A stretch of DNA of 64,000 nucleotides from NCBI RefSeq assembly GCF_013177695.1, contig NZ_WOEY01000159.1:1-64000 (forward strand). Direction: 5' to 3'. This document shows, in pieces, positions 52,975 through 61,935 of the stretch. The notes beneath the pieces are model-generated. The model was given only the letters and a program-made list of their open reading frames with translations. It was not told where the DNA came from and ran no database searches. Origin of the DNA: Paraburkholderia solitsugae (GTDB lineage: Bacteria; Pseudomonadota; Gammaproteobacteria; Burkholderiales; Burkholderiaceae). Both the position numbers and the translations under genes were made by a program. Each line of letters begins with the position of its first letter. The first letter of the stretch is position 1.

Positions 52975-53750
52975 TGGGACTTCTCTACGATGTAACGGAT
53001 CACGTCGCAACCATTACCCTAAACAGAACTGAGGCGATGAATTCACTCGATCCGGAGTCTCTCGCGGACTTGAACGAGATCTTTCAGCGTGCGAATAACG
53101 ACGATAGGGTCCGCGTCATTATTCTGACGGGAGCCGGCGACAAGGCATTCTGCACGGGCTCCGACCTCAAGAAAACTAATCCGCCTAAAGAGAGTTTCGC
53201 GGAGCTCACGTTCGGACGGCCGCGTTGGCTCTACCCTTTCGCGGGTCTTGAAATCGACAAACCCATGATCTGTGCAGTCAATGGTTTCGCACTGGCCGGC
53301 GGGATGGAGCTTGCGTTGGCATGCGACATCCGGATTGCATCGAGCAACGCCCAGTTCGGTCAGTCTGAGGTGTGCGTTGGCAGCATCCCTGCAGCTGGCG
53401 GAACACAGCGCCTTCCGCGAATGGTTGGCCTGTCCGACGCCATGCTGATGATGCTGACGGGCGACCGGATCGATGCGGACACTGCCTTACGAATCGGTCT
53501 CGTTAGCCGCGTTGTGCCTTTTGATCAGCTAAAAGATGAAGCAATCCGGATTGCCCAGCGTATTGCAAGCAATGCACCGCTTGCTGTACGTGCCGTAAAA
53601 CGACTGGTGCGTGACGGACTGGATCTACCGCTTCTGACGGCTATCCAGAGCGAGCAGTTCGCGCTCGGCCTGCTTCGAGATACAGAAGACCGCCTGGAAG
53701 GACGCAAGGCGTTTCAGGAAAAGCGCAAACCCATTTTCGTTGGGCGATAG
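52974..53750 (+). CDS. Enoyl-CoA hydratase/isomerase (first)
   Basis: 258 residues of the crotonase family. ATG shares its A with the previous TGA (TGATG). The oxyanion loop is VNGFALAGGMELALACD, and FGQSEVCVGSIPAAGGTQRLPRMVG carries the acid in the canonical hydratase position and the GGTQRL stretch. So this one is likely a true hydratase. Acts on the CoA ester made by the upstream transferase. Confidence 0.9.
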   Translation: MGLLYDVTDHVATITLNRTEAMNSLDPESLADLNEIFQRANNDDRVRVIILTGAGDKAFCTGSDLKKTNPPKESFAELTFGRPRWLYPFAGLEIDKPMICAVNGFALAGGMELALACDIRIASSNAQFGQSEVCVGSIPAAGGTQRLPRMVGLSDAMLMMLTGDRIDADTALRIGLVSRVVPFDQLKDEAIRIAQRIASNAPLAVRAVKRLVRDGLDLPLLTAIQSEQFALGLLRDTEDRLEGRKAFQEKRKPIFVGR

Positions 53751-53751
53751 C

Positions 53752-54531
53752 ATGGATCCGTTGGTCATTACCGATGAGAGGCAGGACTATGCGGTCATCC
53801 GGATGAACCGGCCGGCAAAGAAAAATGCCATGAACCGGGCCGCGAGGCGCGACTTGCTGAATGCGTTTGAAGTGGTTCGCGGGCGCCTTAAGGTTGTCAT
53901 TCTGACTGGGACGTCCGACAGCTTTTGCTCCGGTGTTGACCTGAAGGAAGCTTTTGACGATCTTCAGAATGGTAGATCCGATGACGCATCATCCGATTGG
54001 ATGGAAGTCAACCTCGCAATAAGAAGCCACCCCGCGATATTTATCGCTGCCGTCAACGGCGTCGCGCTTGGCGGCGGGGCGACGCTTATCAACGTGTGCG
54101 ACCTCGCGTTTGCTGCTGACGAAGCTGAAATTGGTCTGCCTGAACTGGGGTTTTCCGCGTATCCGCAACTTGCTGGCCCGGCCACCCAGATTCAACTGTC
54201 CCGAAAGCGTGCCGCGTGGCTGGTGCTAACCGGGAAAAGAATCAACGGCAGCACAGCCGAACAGTGGGGCATGGTCAATCGCTCGGTGCCGCGAGCGCAA
54301 CTGCAGGCGGAGATTGAGAAGCTCGCGCAGCAGATTGCGCAATACGACGCGGCAGCACTCTCTGAGACGAAGCGAGCGCTTGATGTGATACCTGCCCAGA
54401 TCGCCGACTGGAGACCCGCGTTCGAGTACGGCGTTGATGTCAACACGCGAATACGAAACCAGTCCGGCGCTCAGCGCGCGGGACTCGAAGCCTTCGCTTC
54501 TCAAACCCGCTCAAATCAGGACGGGTTGTGA
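53752..54531 (+). CDS. Enoyl-CoA hydratase/isomerase (second)
   Basis: 259 residues, crotonase fold, starting 1 bp after the previous stop. VNGVALGGGATLINVCD is the oxyanion loop. The active-site segment reads IGLPELGFSAYPQLAGPATQIQL, keeping one Glu but lacking the second acidic position and the GGTQRL motif of the first copy. It is therefore more likely an isomerase, ring- or C-C-hydrolase than a hydratase. The two crotonases probably act in consecutive steps. Confidence 0.87.
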   Translation: MDPLVITDERQDYAVIRMNRPAKKNAMNRAARRDLLNAFEVVRGRLKVVILTGTSDSFCSGVDLKEAFDDLQNGRSDDASSDWMEVNLAIRSHPAIFIAAVNGVALGGGATLINVCDLAFAADEAEIGLPELGFSAYPQLAGPATQIQLSRKRAAWLVLTGKRINGSTAEQWGMVNRSVPRAQLQAEIEKLAQQIAQYDAAALSETKRALDVIPAQIADWRPAFEYGVDVNTRIRNQSGAQRAGLEAFASQTRSNQDGL

Positions 54532-54634
54532 CCGGCGCATGTGCCCCGCACTTGTGACCCGCACGCATGTCGCCGTGCCATTTCACGGTGCATCCGTAGC
54601 CGGTCGATTGTTCTAATCTAACGAAGGAGATGGC

Positions 54635-55816
54635 ATGAGACAGGTCGTTGTCGCTGGAATTGGTCAGACAGCGTTTGGAAAATTCCTTGACCGGAATGTG
54701 CGCTCACTCGCCGAGGAGGCTCTATCCGCCGCCGTAGCGGACGCCGGCGTTGATTACAAACAAATCGGTGTGACCTACTTCGCAAACGCGCTCTCTGGCC
54801 TTGTAACCGGTCAGGAGACGATTCGAGGACAGGTTGCACTCAGAAATACCTCGCTGATGGGTTCCCCAATCATCAACGTCGACAACGCGTGCGCGTCGGG
54901 CTCAACGGCCTTCCATCTCGCATGGCTATCCGTCGCCTCGGGGCAAGTCGACGTAGCGCTTGCGATCGGCGCCGAAAAGCTCACCCACATTGATAAATCC
55001 GTGACGTTCGGCGCATTCGCCGCCGGCGTCGATGTTGAAGAGCGTGCGCGTCTCCAGCAAGAAGCGCCTCAAGGTCATTCGGTGTTCATGGACATCTATG
55101 CGGAGCGCGCCCGACGCTATATGGGGAGTAGCGGCGCGACGGCCAAAGACTTCGCGCTCCTTTGCATGAAAAGCCGGCAAGCCGCCTCGCTGAGTCCGTG
55201 GGCCCAGTTCCGTCAGCCCGTTACCATCGAAGAAGTTCTCTCGAGCCGCATGATCAGCGCCCCGCTCACCCTCAACATGTGTTCTCCCATTGCAGACGGA
55301 GCGGCTGCCGCCATTCTGGTCAGCGAAGACGTTGCCCGAAGTCTGCAATCGCGCCGCGTCTATGTGCGTGCATCGACACTGGTCTCGGCAAACAATGACG
55401 GCGACGGCCCGACGTGTGCCGAACGCGCAGCCGGGCGGGCGTACGAATACTCAGGTTTCGGTCCCGAGGATATTCACGTTGCTGAAGTCCACGACGCTTC
55501 GGCGCCAGCCGAGATCATGCTCTATGAACGTTTGGGATTTGCGCTACCCGATCAAGGCGTGAAACTCCTGCGCGAGGGCGTCACATCAATCGGCGGTCGG
55601 CTGCCCGTCAATCCTGGAGGCGGCTTGCTCAGCCGCGGCCATCCCGTCGGAGCAACCGGTATCGCACAGATCGTTGAACTCACGACCCAGCTGCGGGGCA
55701 ACGCAGGCGAGCGCCAGCGAGAAGGCGCCGAAGTCGCACTTGCTGAGTGTTCCGGAGGACAGATTGGCAAAGATTCGGCACTCGCTGCCGTGACAATCCT
55801 ATCCAGCCTTCAGTAA
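54635..55816 (+). CDS. Thiolase, SCP2-like
   Basis: 393 residues; last gene of the operon, preceded by AAGGAGA. The nucleophile is C86 in NACASGS; other landmarks are HDASAPAEIMLYERLG and NPGGGLLSRGHPVGATG. In this thiolase branch a DUF35 OB-fold partner often sits next door, but none is seen. It would cleave a 3-ketoacyl-CoA at the end of the pathway. Ends near a hairpin at 55951-55980. Confidence 0.9.
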   Translation: MRQVVVAGIGQTAFGKFLDRNVRSLAEEALSAAVADAGVDYKQIGVTYFANALSGLVTGQETIRGQVALRNTSLMGSPIINVDNACASGSTAFHLAWLSVASGQVDVALAIGAEKLTHIDKSVTFGAFAAGVDVEERARLQQEAPQGHSVFMDIYAERARRYMGSSGATAKDFALLCMKSRQAASLSPWAQFRQPVTIEEVLSSRMISAPLTLNMCSPIADGAAAAILVSEDVARSLQSRRVYVRASTLVSANNDGDGPTCAERAAGRAYEYSGFGPEDIHVAEVHDASAPAEIMLYERLGFALPDQGVKLLREGVTSIGGRLPVNPGGGLLSRGHPVGATGIAQIVELTTQLRGNAGERQREGAEVALAECSGGQIGKDSALAAVTILSSLQ

Positions 55817-55950
55817 GCCGTTCAGCGCAGCCAGGCGCAATGATTGAAGTCACGGGCGAAGTCCAAACCGGCGTAATGATTGGTCTGCGAACGAGGTTCT
55901 GAAAACACGAAAGAGAAGCGCGCCGGTCATCACTCGATGACCTGACGCTT

Positions 55951-55980
55951 GCCGACGTCCCGTTTTAACGGAACGTCGGC
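55951..55980. terminator. Hairpin between convergent thiolase and DUF934 genes
   Basis: GCCGACGT pairs with ACGTCGGC, then one mismatch, then CCGT with ACGG around a TTTA loop. It lies 134 bp after the thiolase stop and 62 bp from the DUF934 stop. No T-run, so it may end both transcripts weakly. The rest of the 226-bp gap shows nothing. Confidence 0.6.
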
Positions 55981-56042
55981 GGCGCCATACGCGAACGTTG
56001 CGCTTAACTGAGCCATCGAACGGCCTTAACCGAGCCAAGCAT

Positions 56043-56420
56043 CTACGTTCCCGCCAAGTCGCGTTGATAGAACCCGGAATACCGCGCCAGATGACAGGTT
56101 GCGTCCGCCGGGTCGAGACCTTCGTTGAGTACGGCGCTTGAGAAGCCAGTTCGCGCTATCTGCAGAATCTGGTCAATCTGCACGTCACCGGTTGCTCGCA
56201 AATCTCCGGTGAAGCCCAGTCTGCGCCGAAGAAGATAGGCCTGGCTATATGCACGGCCGTCGGTGAAGTGCGGGAAATGCAATTCGATTCGCTCAATTCC
56301 GCCCAAGCCGTCTACGAGCGACATGGGGTCTGCATCATTGGCAAGCTTGAGGACGTTGGGCTGTTCATCGCCCTCTACAGCGTGCCATGCGATGACTTTC
56401 AGTCGGGGGACGTTGCTCAC
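56043..56420 (-). CDS. DUF934 protein, sulfite reductase partner
   Basis: 125 residues of the DUF934 family, usually encoded directly after cysI in betaproteobacteria and thought to support assimilatory sulfate/sulfite reduction. Recognised from IERIELHFPHFTDGRAYSQA and YLLRRRLGFTGDLRATGDV. The start is GTG and overlaps the cysI stop (GTGA at 56417-56420), so translation is coupled. Confidence 0.9.
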   Translation of the reverse strand: MSNVPRLKVIAWHAVEGDEQPNVLKLANDADPMSLVDGLGGIERIELHFPHFTDGRAYSQAYLLRRRLGFTGDLRATGDVQIDQILQIARTGFSSAVLNEGLDPADATCHLARYSGFYQRDLAGT

Positions 56421-58195
56421 ACGGACACCTCTTGTTTTACTCGCGCATTGTTCGCGGCGGCTTTGAACGGGTCAAGACCAGTCCGACGCAATGTTTCAAT
56501 GAAACGTTCGTATCTCCCTTGTTCCCGGTATTCGCGCAGCTCGCGGTACGTTCTGAGTATGGCCTCGAATACATCGGGTACCTCAGCAGCAGAGAACGAT
56601 GGACCGATGACTTTTCCGGGTTGCGCGGCGCCACTCGCGGCGGTCCCATCGGCCCCGCCCAGCGTAATCTGGTACCACTCCTCCCCATCCTTGTCGACGC
56701 CCAGCACGCCAATGTGCCCACTATGGTGATGACCGCATGAGTTGATGCAGCCGCTGATATGGACATCTATATCACCAATGTCGTCGAGTTCGTCAATGTC
56801 CTGATAGCGTTCAGCAAGTGCCTGAGCGATTGGAATTGAACGCGCATTGGCGAGCGCACAAAAATCCCCTCCGGGACACGCGATGATATCTGTCAACAAT
56901 CCAACGTTCGTGCTGGCCAGACCCAGCTGACGAGCGCCCTCCCACAAGGCAAAAAGCTTATCTGCAGACACCCATGGAAGGACGACATTTTGAGTATGCG
57001 TCACGCGTGCCTCGCCCGCTGAGAAGCGGTCCGCCAGGTCGGCAAGCCTATCCAACTGCTCGGCTGTTGCATCTCCGGGTGCTTGTCGAAGACGCTTGAA
57101 TGACAGCGTGACGATACGCAGTGCTGGGTCCTGATGGAGAGCCACGTTCCGCTGCATCCATCGCATGAAAATCGGATTGTCAGTTGGCGCATCCTTCCTC
57201 GCAGCGTGCTTTGACTCGCAACGGGTCACCGCTGGCCGCACGAACGAGGCGCTCACGCGGGCAAGTTCCTCCGGCGGGATCGTATGCGGACCGCCATCGT
57301 GCTCGACGATTTCTCGAAACTCGTCCTCGACATCGTCGATGTAGCGCTGCCCCTCGGCCTTAACCAGAATCTTGATGCGAGCCTTGTACTTGTTGTCGCG
57401 CCTTCCGTAGCGGTTGTACACGCGCACGACCGCTTCAATGTAGTTCATGATCTGGTTCCAGGGCAAAAACTCGCGAAGCACGGCGCCGACCATTGGCGTG
57501 CGCCCCATGCCTCCGCCGACCGTTACTCGAAAACCCAGTTCGCCCAGTTCATTGCGCAAGAGTCGGAGGCCGACATCATGCCAGTCAGTTGCGGCGCGGT
57601 CCTCTGCAGCGCCTGTCACCGCAATCTTGAATTTACGCGGAAGGAATGCGAACTCGGGGTGCAGGGTCGTCCATTGCCGCATGAGTTCGGCGAAAGGCCG
57701 TGGGTCGGCAATTTCGTCAGGGGCGACACCTGCGCGCTCGTCGCAAGAGATGTTGCGGATGCAGTTACCGCTGGTTTGAATGCCATGCATGTCGACGGAC
57801 GCTAGAAGATCCATCACATCAGCGGCCTTGTTCAACGGAATCCAGTTGAACTGCACGTTGGTTCGTGTGGTGAAGTGCGCTGAATTTGTCGGTAGATGGG
57901 TCGTACCCAGCCTGCCTTGAGCGTCGGCGGCCTTTAGATAGACCTCAGGCGCCGGTGCGTCGAACTCTCGCGCGATGCGGGCCAGGACACGGAGCTGGGC
58001 GCTCGACAATTCGCCATATGGCACTGCGACGCGCAACATTGGCGCGTGGCGCTGTACATACCAGCCGTTCTGCAGGCGCAGCGGACGAAAGTCGTCTTCA
58101 CTCAGCCGACCGCTTTCCCAGCGTTCCAGCTGGTCCCGAAACTGCGCCGCGCGGCTCTTGACAAATGCTTTGTCGAATTCGTTGTACTGATACAT
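56417..58195 (-). CDS. cysI: Sulfite reductase hemoprotein (CysI-like)
   Basis: 592 residues, siroheme/[4Fe-4S] reductase with duplicated ferredoxin-like repeats. The four cluster cysteines are in CPGGDFC and SGCINSCGHHHSGHIGV; GNCIRNISCDERAGV binds siroheme side groups. It lacks the flavoprotein CysJ, as is usual in this group where ferredoxin is the donor. Together with DUF934 it forms a two-gene unit. No cysDN or cysH follows, so this may be a second copy beside the core sulfate pathway. Divergent from a MocR regulator. Confidence 0.92.
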   Translation of the reverse strand: MYQYNEFDKAFVKSRAAQFRDQLERWESGRLSEDDFRPLRLQNGWYVQRHAPMLRVAVPYGELSSAQLRVLARIAREFDAPAPEVYLKAADAQGRLGTTHLPTNSAHFTTRTNVQFNWIPLNKAADVMDLLASVDMHGIQTSGNCIRNISCDERAGVAPDEIADPRPFAELMRQWTTLHPEFAFLPRKFKIAVTGAAEDRAATDWHDVGLRLLRNELGELGFRVTVGGGMGRTPMVGAVLREFLPWNQIMNYIEAVVRVYNRYGRRDNKYKARIKILVKAEGQRYIDDVEDEFREIVEHDGGPHTIPPEELARVSASFVRPAVTRCESKHAARKDAPTDNPIFMRWMQRNVALHQDPALRIVTLSFKRLRQAPGDATAEQLDRLADLADRFSAGEARVTHTQNVVLPWVSADKLFALWEGARQLGLASTNVGLLTDIIACPGGDFCALANARSIPIAQALAERYQDIDELDDIGDIDVHISGCINSCGHHHSGHIGVLGVDKDGEEWYQITLGGADGTAASGAAQPGKVIGPSFSAAEVPDVFEAILRTYRELREYREQGRYERFIETLRRTGLDPFKAAANNARVKQEVSV

Positions 58196-58518
58196 GAGTA
58201 GGGAGCGTCTCGCGTCGCGGTACTACGCGACGTAATTGAAGGCAAGGGATGCTGGAGGCAACCCTCCGAAAGGCGTCAGTGGCTACGATAGGCGCCTCGC
58301 CCTCCGGCGAAAAGAAGCAGATGCCGCTGATGTTTGCGTAGCAGGCAAGTTCGGTTGGTAGCGCCCACTCAATCGCAGCTGACCCCACCGCAGTCGTCGC
58401 TGGCTCATCAACGGAACCTGTAGTATTGCCACACAGTTTCTCGGCAGACACGCCGGGAATCACGCGAGAAAGCGCGCGCTGCGAGTTCGGTCAGCGAAGA
58501 ACACGGTAAGGGTAATCA
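58196..58518. other. Divergent promoter gap between cysI-like and MocR genes
   Basis: 323 bp with a minus-strand open frame (to 58463) that shows no domain. It should contain both promoters and MocR binding sites. I found no convincing palindrome or direct repeat by eye. Confidence 0.4.
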
Positions 58519-59937
58519 ATGAATCGCTACGAGACAATTGCCAAGAATCTGGCAACGCAAATCCGGGAAGGCTTTCTTCCTTCCGGAACCAGGCTTCCGT
58601 CGCTTCGCCACCTGATCGCGCAGTACGGCGTGAGCCAGTCGACGGTATTTCGCGCCTACTCGCTCCTTGAGCAGTGGGGTCTCGTGCGCGCCGAGGAGCG
58701 TGCCGGGTATTTCGTCACTGAGGGTGCCACGGTGAATGAGACGGTTCGGGCAGAAGGACTCGCGACGGAACCAAGGAAGGTAGACATCAGCGACCTGGTG
58801 TTCTCCGTGCTCGAATCAACCCGGCATGCGGACATTGTGCCGTTGGGTTCAGCCTTCCCGTCGCCACAGCTCTTTCCAACTGCGCGGCTTCTGAAGTCAC
58901 TGGTGTCCGGCACGCGGTCGCTCACCCCATGGAACACGGTGGAAGACCTGCCGCCCGGTAACGACCATCTCCGCGAGCAAATCAGTCTTCGGTACGTTGG
59001 AACGGGCATGTCCGTGTCGCCGAACGAGATTCTCGTGACAAACGGCGCCCTCGAAGCGTTGAATCTATGTTTGATGGCCGTCACCCGGCCTGGAGACCTC
59101 GTAGCAGTGGAGTCCCCGGGTTTCTACGCCGCCCTGCAAGCTATTGAGCGGCTCGACCTTCGAGCAATAGAGATACCTGTCGACCCGGTGTCCGGTCTTG
59201 ACCTCGAAGCGCTACACAGTGCGCTTGACCAGCATCCCATTCGAGCGTGCTGGTTCATGCCGAACTTCCAGAATCCGACCGGCACCTCCTTGTCGGCGGA
59301 GAAGAAGCGCGCTCTGGTCGAATTACTGCGTGGACGCGAAGTACCACTCATCGAAGACGACGTCTACCAGGAGCTTCATTTCAGCCGCGACCGTCCGCTG
59401 CCGGCCAAAGCGTTCGATACACAGGGGCTTGTCATGCACTGCAGTTCATTTTCAAAAACACTCGCGCCCGGCTATCGAATCGGGTGGACGGCGCCTGGCC
59501 GATTCGCTGACAAAGTCCGACGGTTGAAGCTGATGACAACACTTTCTGCGTGCATTCCCGCGCAAGCAGGCATTGCCGACTATCTGCAGCACGGAGGATA
59601 CGACAAACACTTGCGCTCACTGCGTTCGTCGCTTCAGTCGCAGCTTGAGCAAATGGAGACGGCACTGCATAAGTGGCTGCCGAGTACAGTTAGGTGGGTG
59701 CGTCCGACTGGTGGCTACCTGCTGTGGCTACAGCTCCCGCAGTCTGTCAAAGCAATGGAACTTCACGCGTTGGCGCGTGCGCGCGGTATTAGCATCGCTC
59801 CGGGGCCGATTTTCTCAGCGACGCACGGGTTCCAGGACTGTATCCGGCTCAATTTCGGCCATCCTTGGGACAATCGCTTCGAAAACGCGATTCGCGAACT
59901 CGCCGAAATCCTCGACGACCCCTCTATTCACGGCTAG
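58519..59937 (+). CDS. MocR-type GntR/aminotransferase regulator
   Basis: 472 residues: GntR winged helix (about 1-70; SLRHLIAQYGVSQSTVFRAY) joined to a fold-type I aminotransferase domain (about 100-465) with PLP lysine K313 (SSFSKTLAPGYRIGW). MocR proteins sense PLP or amino compounds; TauR, which controls taurine use, is one. Divergent from the sulfite reductase gene, so it may tie sulfite reduction to an amino-sulfonate or cysteine-like signal; that link is inferred from position. Confidence 0.92.
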   Translation: MNRYETIAKNLATQIREGFLPSGTRLPSLRHLIAQYGVSQSTVFRAYSLLEQWGLVRAEERAGYFVTEGATVNETVRAEGLATEPRKVDISDLVFSVLESTRHADIVPLGSAFPSPQLFPTARLLKSLVSGTRSLTPWNTVEDLPPGNDHLREQISLRYVGTGMSVSPNEILVTNGALEALNLCLMAVTRPGDLVAVESPGFYAALQAIERLDLRAIEIPVDPVSGLDLEALHSALDQHPIRACWFMPNFQNPTGTSLSAEKKRALVELLRGREVPLIEDDVYQELHFSRDRPLPAKAFDTQGLVMHCSSFSKTLAPGYRIGWTAPGRFADKVRRLKLMTTLSACIPAQAGIADYLQHGGYDKHLRSLRSSLQSQLEQMETALHKWLPSTVRWVRPTGGYLLWLQLPQSVKAMELHALARARGISIAPGPIFSATHGFQDCIRLNFGHPWDNRFENAIRELAEILDDPSIHG

Positions 59938-60032
59938 TGTCGCCCGTTCAGCGTCAACAGTCGCGGTTGGGTCGAGAGGCGCTTTGCGGCGCTTTTGCCT
60001 TATCCAGTCTGCGTGCACGAACGCGCTGGCAG

Positions 60033-60236
60033 TCAGAATCCTTGTGTCGAACTTGTGACGTCGGCAATCAAATGTACGACTCCAAAGATGAGCAAGCCAA
60101 TCATCAAGGCGAGCGCGACCGCGACAAACGGCAGCAGCACCATGTTGACATTCGCCAAATCAGCCTCATGAGCAGCGCGTTTGCGTACTCCAAAAAAACT
60201 AGCCAGCACCATGCAAACCATGCGAAAAAGTTCCAC
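60033..60236 (-). CDS. DUF2970 small membrane protein
   Basis: 67 residues from a GTG start preceded by GGGAG at a 7-nt gap. A soluble FGVRKRAAHEADLANVN segment is followed by one transmembrane helix (about 35-58). This matches DUF2970, a short inner-membrane family of betaproteobacteria with unknown role. An ATG nine codons upstream is possible but lacks a ribosome site. Stands alone between the MocR gene and a LysR pseudogene. Confidence 0.8.
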   Translation of the reverse strand: MELFRMVCMVLASFFGVRKRAAHEADLANVNMVLLPFVAVALALMIGLLIFGVVHLIADVTSSTQGF

Positions 60237-60291
60237 GATTTCTCTCCCAGAAATCCATCTCATGCTTAATAGTCTCGTAGCGCTCTCGGCA

Positions 60292-60590
60292 TTAGAAGAA
60301 GCAGTTCTCGCCGATTTGAGGTAAGCAGGAGCTGGGGAGTTTTACTGGGCACTCGAGAAGCGTCAGCCCGGTCAGTCTGGAAATCGCCAGCGCGGCGTGC
60401 CTCGGAATTGTCGCGACCACACGAGTGCCTTTCAACAGATGTGGCAGGGAAGCAAAATGTGTTGTTGAGGCTATAACGCTACGACTTCGACGTCGTCGGC
60501 CACTACGCGCGAGCGGATGTTTTCTCGCTGTCCGTCGATGAGCGCCGCAAACGCGTCGTGGCGTTCATATCCGATAGCGATTGAAATGAC
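60292..60590 (-). pseudogene. LysR-family regulator remnant, frameshifted
   Basis: On the minus strand one frame reads VISIAIGYERHDAFAALIDG then QRENIRSRVVADDVEVVA and stops just after. A neighbouring frame continues SVIASTTHFASLPHLLKG, TRVVATIPRHAALAISRL and TGLTLLECPVKLP to a TAA at 60292. Together these are the C-terminal third of a NodD-like LysR effector domain (ADDVEVVA, LPHLLKGTxxVATIPRHAA). The DNA-binding half is missing and a frameshift near 60480 breaks the rest. Confidence 0.75.
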
Positions 60591-60657
60591 CTACTGTCTC
60601 AGAACCGCAGATTTTCGATTGGAGCAGACTTTGTTGTGCGCCCACAGGACGAAAAAA

Positions 60658-60683
60658 AAGGCGTCACGTTGCCGTGACGCCTT
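60658..60683 (-). terminator. Strong minus-strand intrinsic terminator with no gene upstream
   Basis: AAGGCGTCACG pairs perfectly with CGTGACGCCTT around a TTGC loop. On the minus strand it is followed by a run of eight T (A at 60652-60659 on the plus strand). It points left, but no minus-strand gene is visible between it and the IclR gene at 61099. A second inverted repeat, GTTCTAGC with GCTAGAAC, lies at 60689-60719. Confidence 0.8.
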
Positions 60684-60886
60684 AAAAAGTTCTAGCCATT
60701 CCGAGGGCCGTGCTAGAACCTGAGAGACGGTATTCGAAAGTTAGACCGGCGCGCCATGTTGGACGCGGGACTCGGGATAGACGCTGCGTGGACTGTTACG
60801 GGGGACTATTAAAGACACTCGACCAGACACTCCGCGGGCCACGGTTGGTTCGAAACTTCAAAATGCAGAACCTGAAACCGTCTTTC

Positions 60887-61087
60887 GAAATGAGGTTCCA
60901 TTTTTTATGGTTATGCTGACTAAGTCAAGCAAAATCTAAAGCGGCTTCATTCGTTCCGGAAAAATATTCCGATACAATGAATCTTCAGATGAAAATTGGA
61001 TCTCATGCCCCATTTTGGGGCTTTCACCCACCCTTGGCGGAACGGTTGCTGGCAGCCGCACGAACAAAAATTTGAAATATAGTTCCA
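60887..61087. promoter_or_regulatory. Three IclR-like half-palindromic boxes
   Basis: GAAATGAGGTTCCA (60887-60900) and GAAATATAGTTCCA (61074-61087) share GAAAT-N3-GTTCCA, close to the TGGAA-type palindrome bound by IclR proteins. Between them CGGAAAAATATTCCG (60957-60971) has perfect 5-bp arms. The last box lies 11 bp before the IclR start, so autoregulation is likely. Assignment is by eye. Confidence 0.5.
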
Positions 61088-61098
61088 AAAAAGACGAC

Positions 61099-61935
61099 AT
61101 GAACCGACCGATGTCCTCCCGTACTGTCATAGCCCCAGCCAAAGAGAAAGACGGCTCGGGCGACGAAGTCACCGCGCTGGCACGCGGTCTGACGGTGCTG
61201 CGCGCGATCGCCGCAGCCGACGCGCCGCTCAGCAACCGCGAGTTGACCGAGCTGACCGGCATTCCGAAGCCCACCGTCTCGCGGATTACCGCCACGCTCG
61301 TTGGCGCAGGTTTCCTGTTCCGCCTGCCTGACAGCGAGCGATTCGTGCTGACTTCGTCGGTACTGGAATTGAGCAACGGCTTTCTGCGCAACTTCGACAT
61401 CCGGTCTCGGGCGCGGCCCTTCCTCATCGAACTCGCCGAACGCACCGCATTGTCCGTGCATCTGGCCGTACGCGACCGCCTCGACATGGTGGTAATCGAC
61501 GCGATCCGGCCGCGTTCGGCGGTACTGGTGTCGCGCCTCGAAATCGGCTCGCGCATGAACCTCAGCCGCACCGCCGTCGGCCGCGCGTATCTGTCGGCAC
61601 TCGCCGAACCGGAGCGGGAAAAGTTGCTGATTGGCTTGCAGGCCGCCGAAGGCGACGACTGGGGTCACATCAGCAGCCGTCTGACAAGCGCGTTACGGGA
61701 AACCGCGGAGCAGGGCTTCGCGATCGCGACGGGCGAATGGTACAACGGCCTGAACGCCATCGCGTCAGGGTTCATTGGCCCCTCGGGCGAGCGCTATGCC
61801 GTCAATTGCGGCGGCTCCGCGGACCAGTGCCCGCGCGAGTGGCTGATATCGCGCGCGGCGCCGGCCCTGCTCGAATGCATCAGTAAGATCGTTCTCGAGA
61901 TCGGCGGCACACCTGGGCGCCGTCTAGATAACTGA
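61099..61935 (+). CDS. IclR-family transcriptional regulator
   Basis: 278 residues. Winged helix at about 25-85 (SNRELTELTGIPKPTVSRIT) and an IclR effector domain at about 100-270 (RDRLDMVVIDAIRP, NLSRTAVGRAYLSAL, EWYNGLNAIASGF). The start at 61099 is chosen because upstream codons are AT-rich and overlap operator boxes; MSSRT four codons later is an alternative. The next gene downstream, an RND adaptor, is 377 bp away, so a regulatory link is uncertain. The nearest identifiable divergent product is absent. Confidence 0.9.
   Translation: MNRPMSSRTVIAPAKEKDGSGDEVTALARGLTVLRAIAAADAPLSNRELTELTGIPKPTVSRITATLVGAGFLFRLPDSERFVLTSSVLELSNGFLRNFDIRSRARPFLIELAERTALSVHLAVRDRLDMVVIDAIRPRSAVLVSRLEIGSRMNLSRTAVGRAYLSALAEPEREKLLIGLQAAEGDDWGHISSRLTSALRETAEQGFAIATGEWYNGLNAIASGFIGPSGERYAVNCGGSADQCPREWLISRAAPALLECISKIVLEIGGTPGRRLDN

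Noticed and set aside
58098..58463. Minus-strand frame upstream of the sulfite reductase gene as a separate gene
   Set aside because: No domain, overlaps the cysI N-terminus in another frame, and there is no clear ribosome site.
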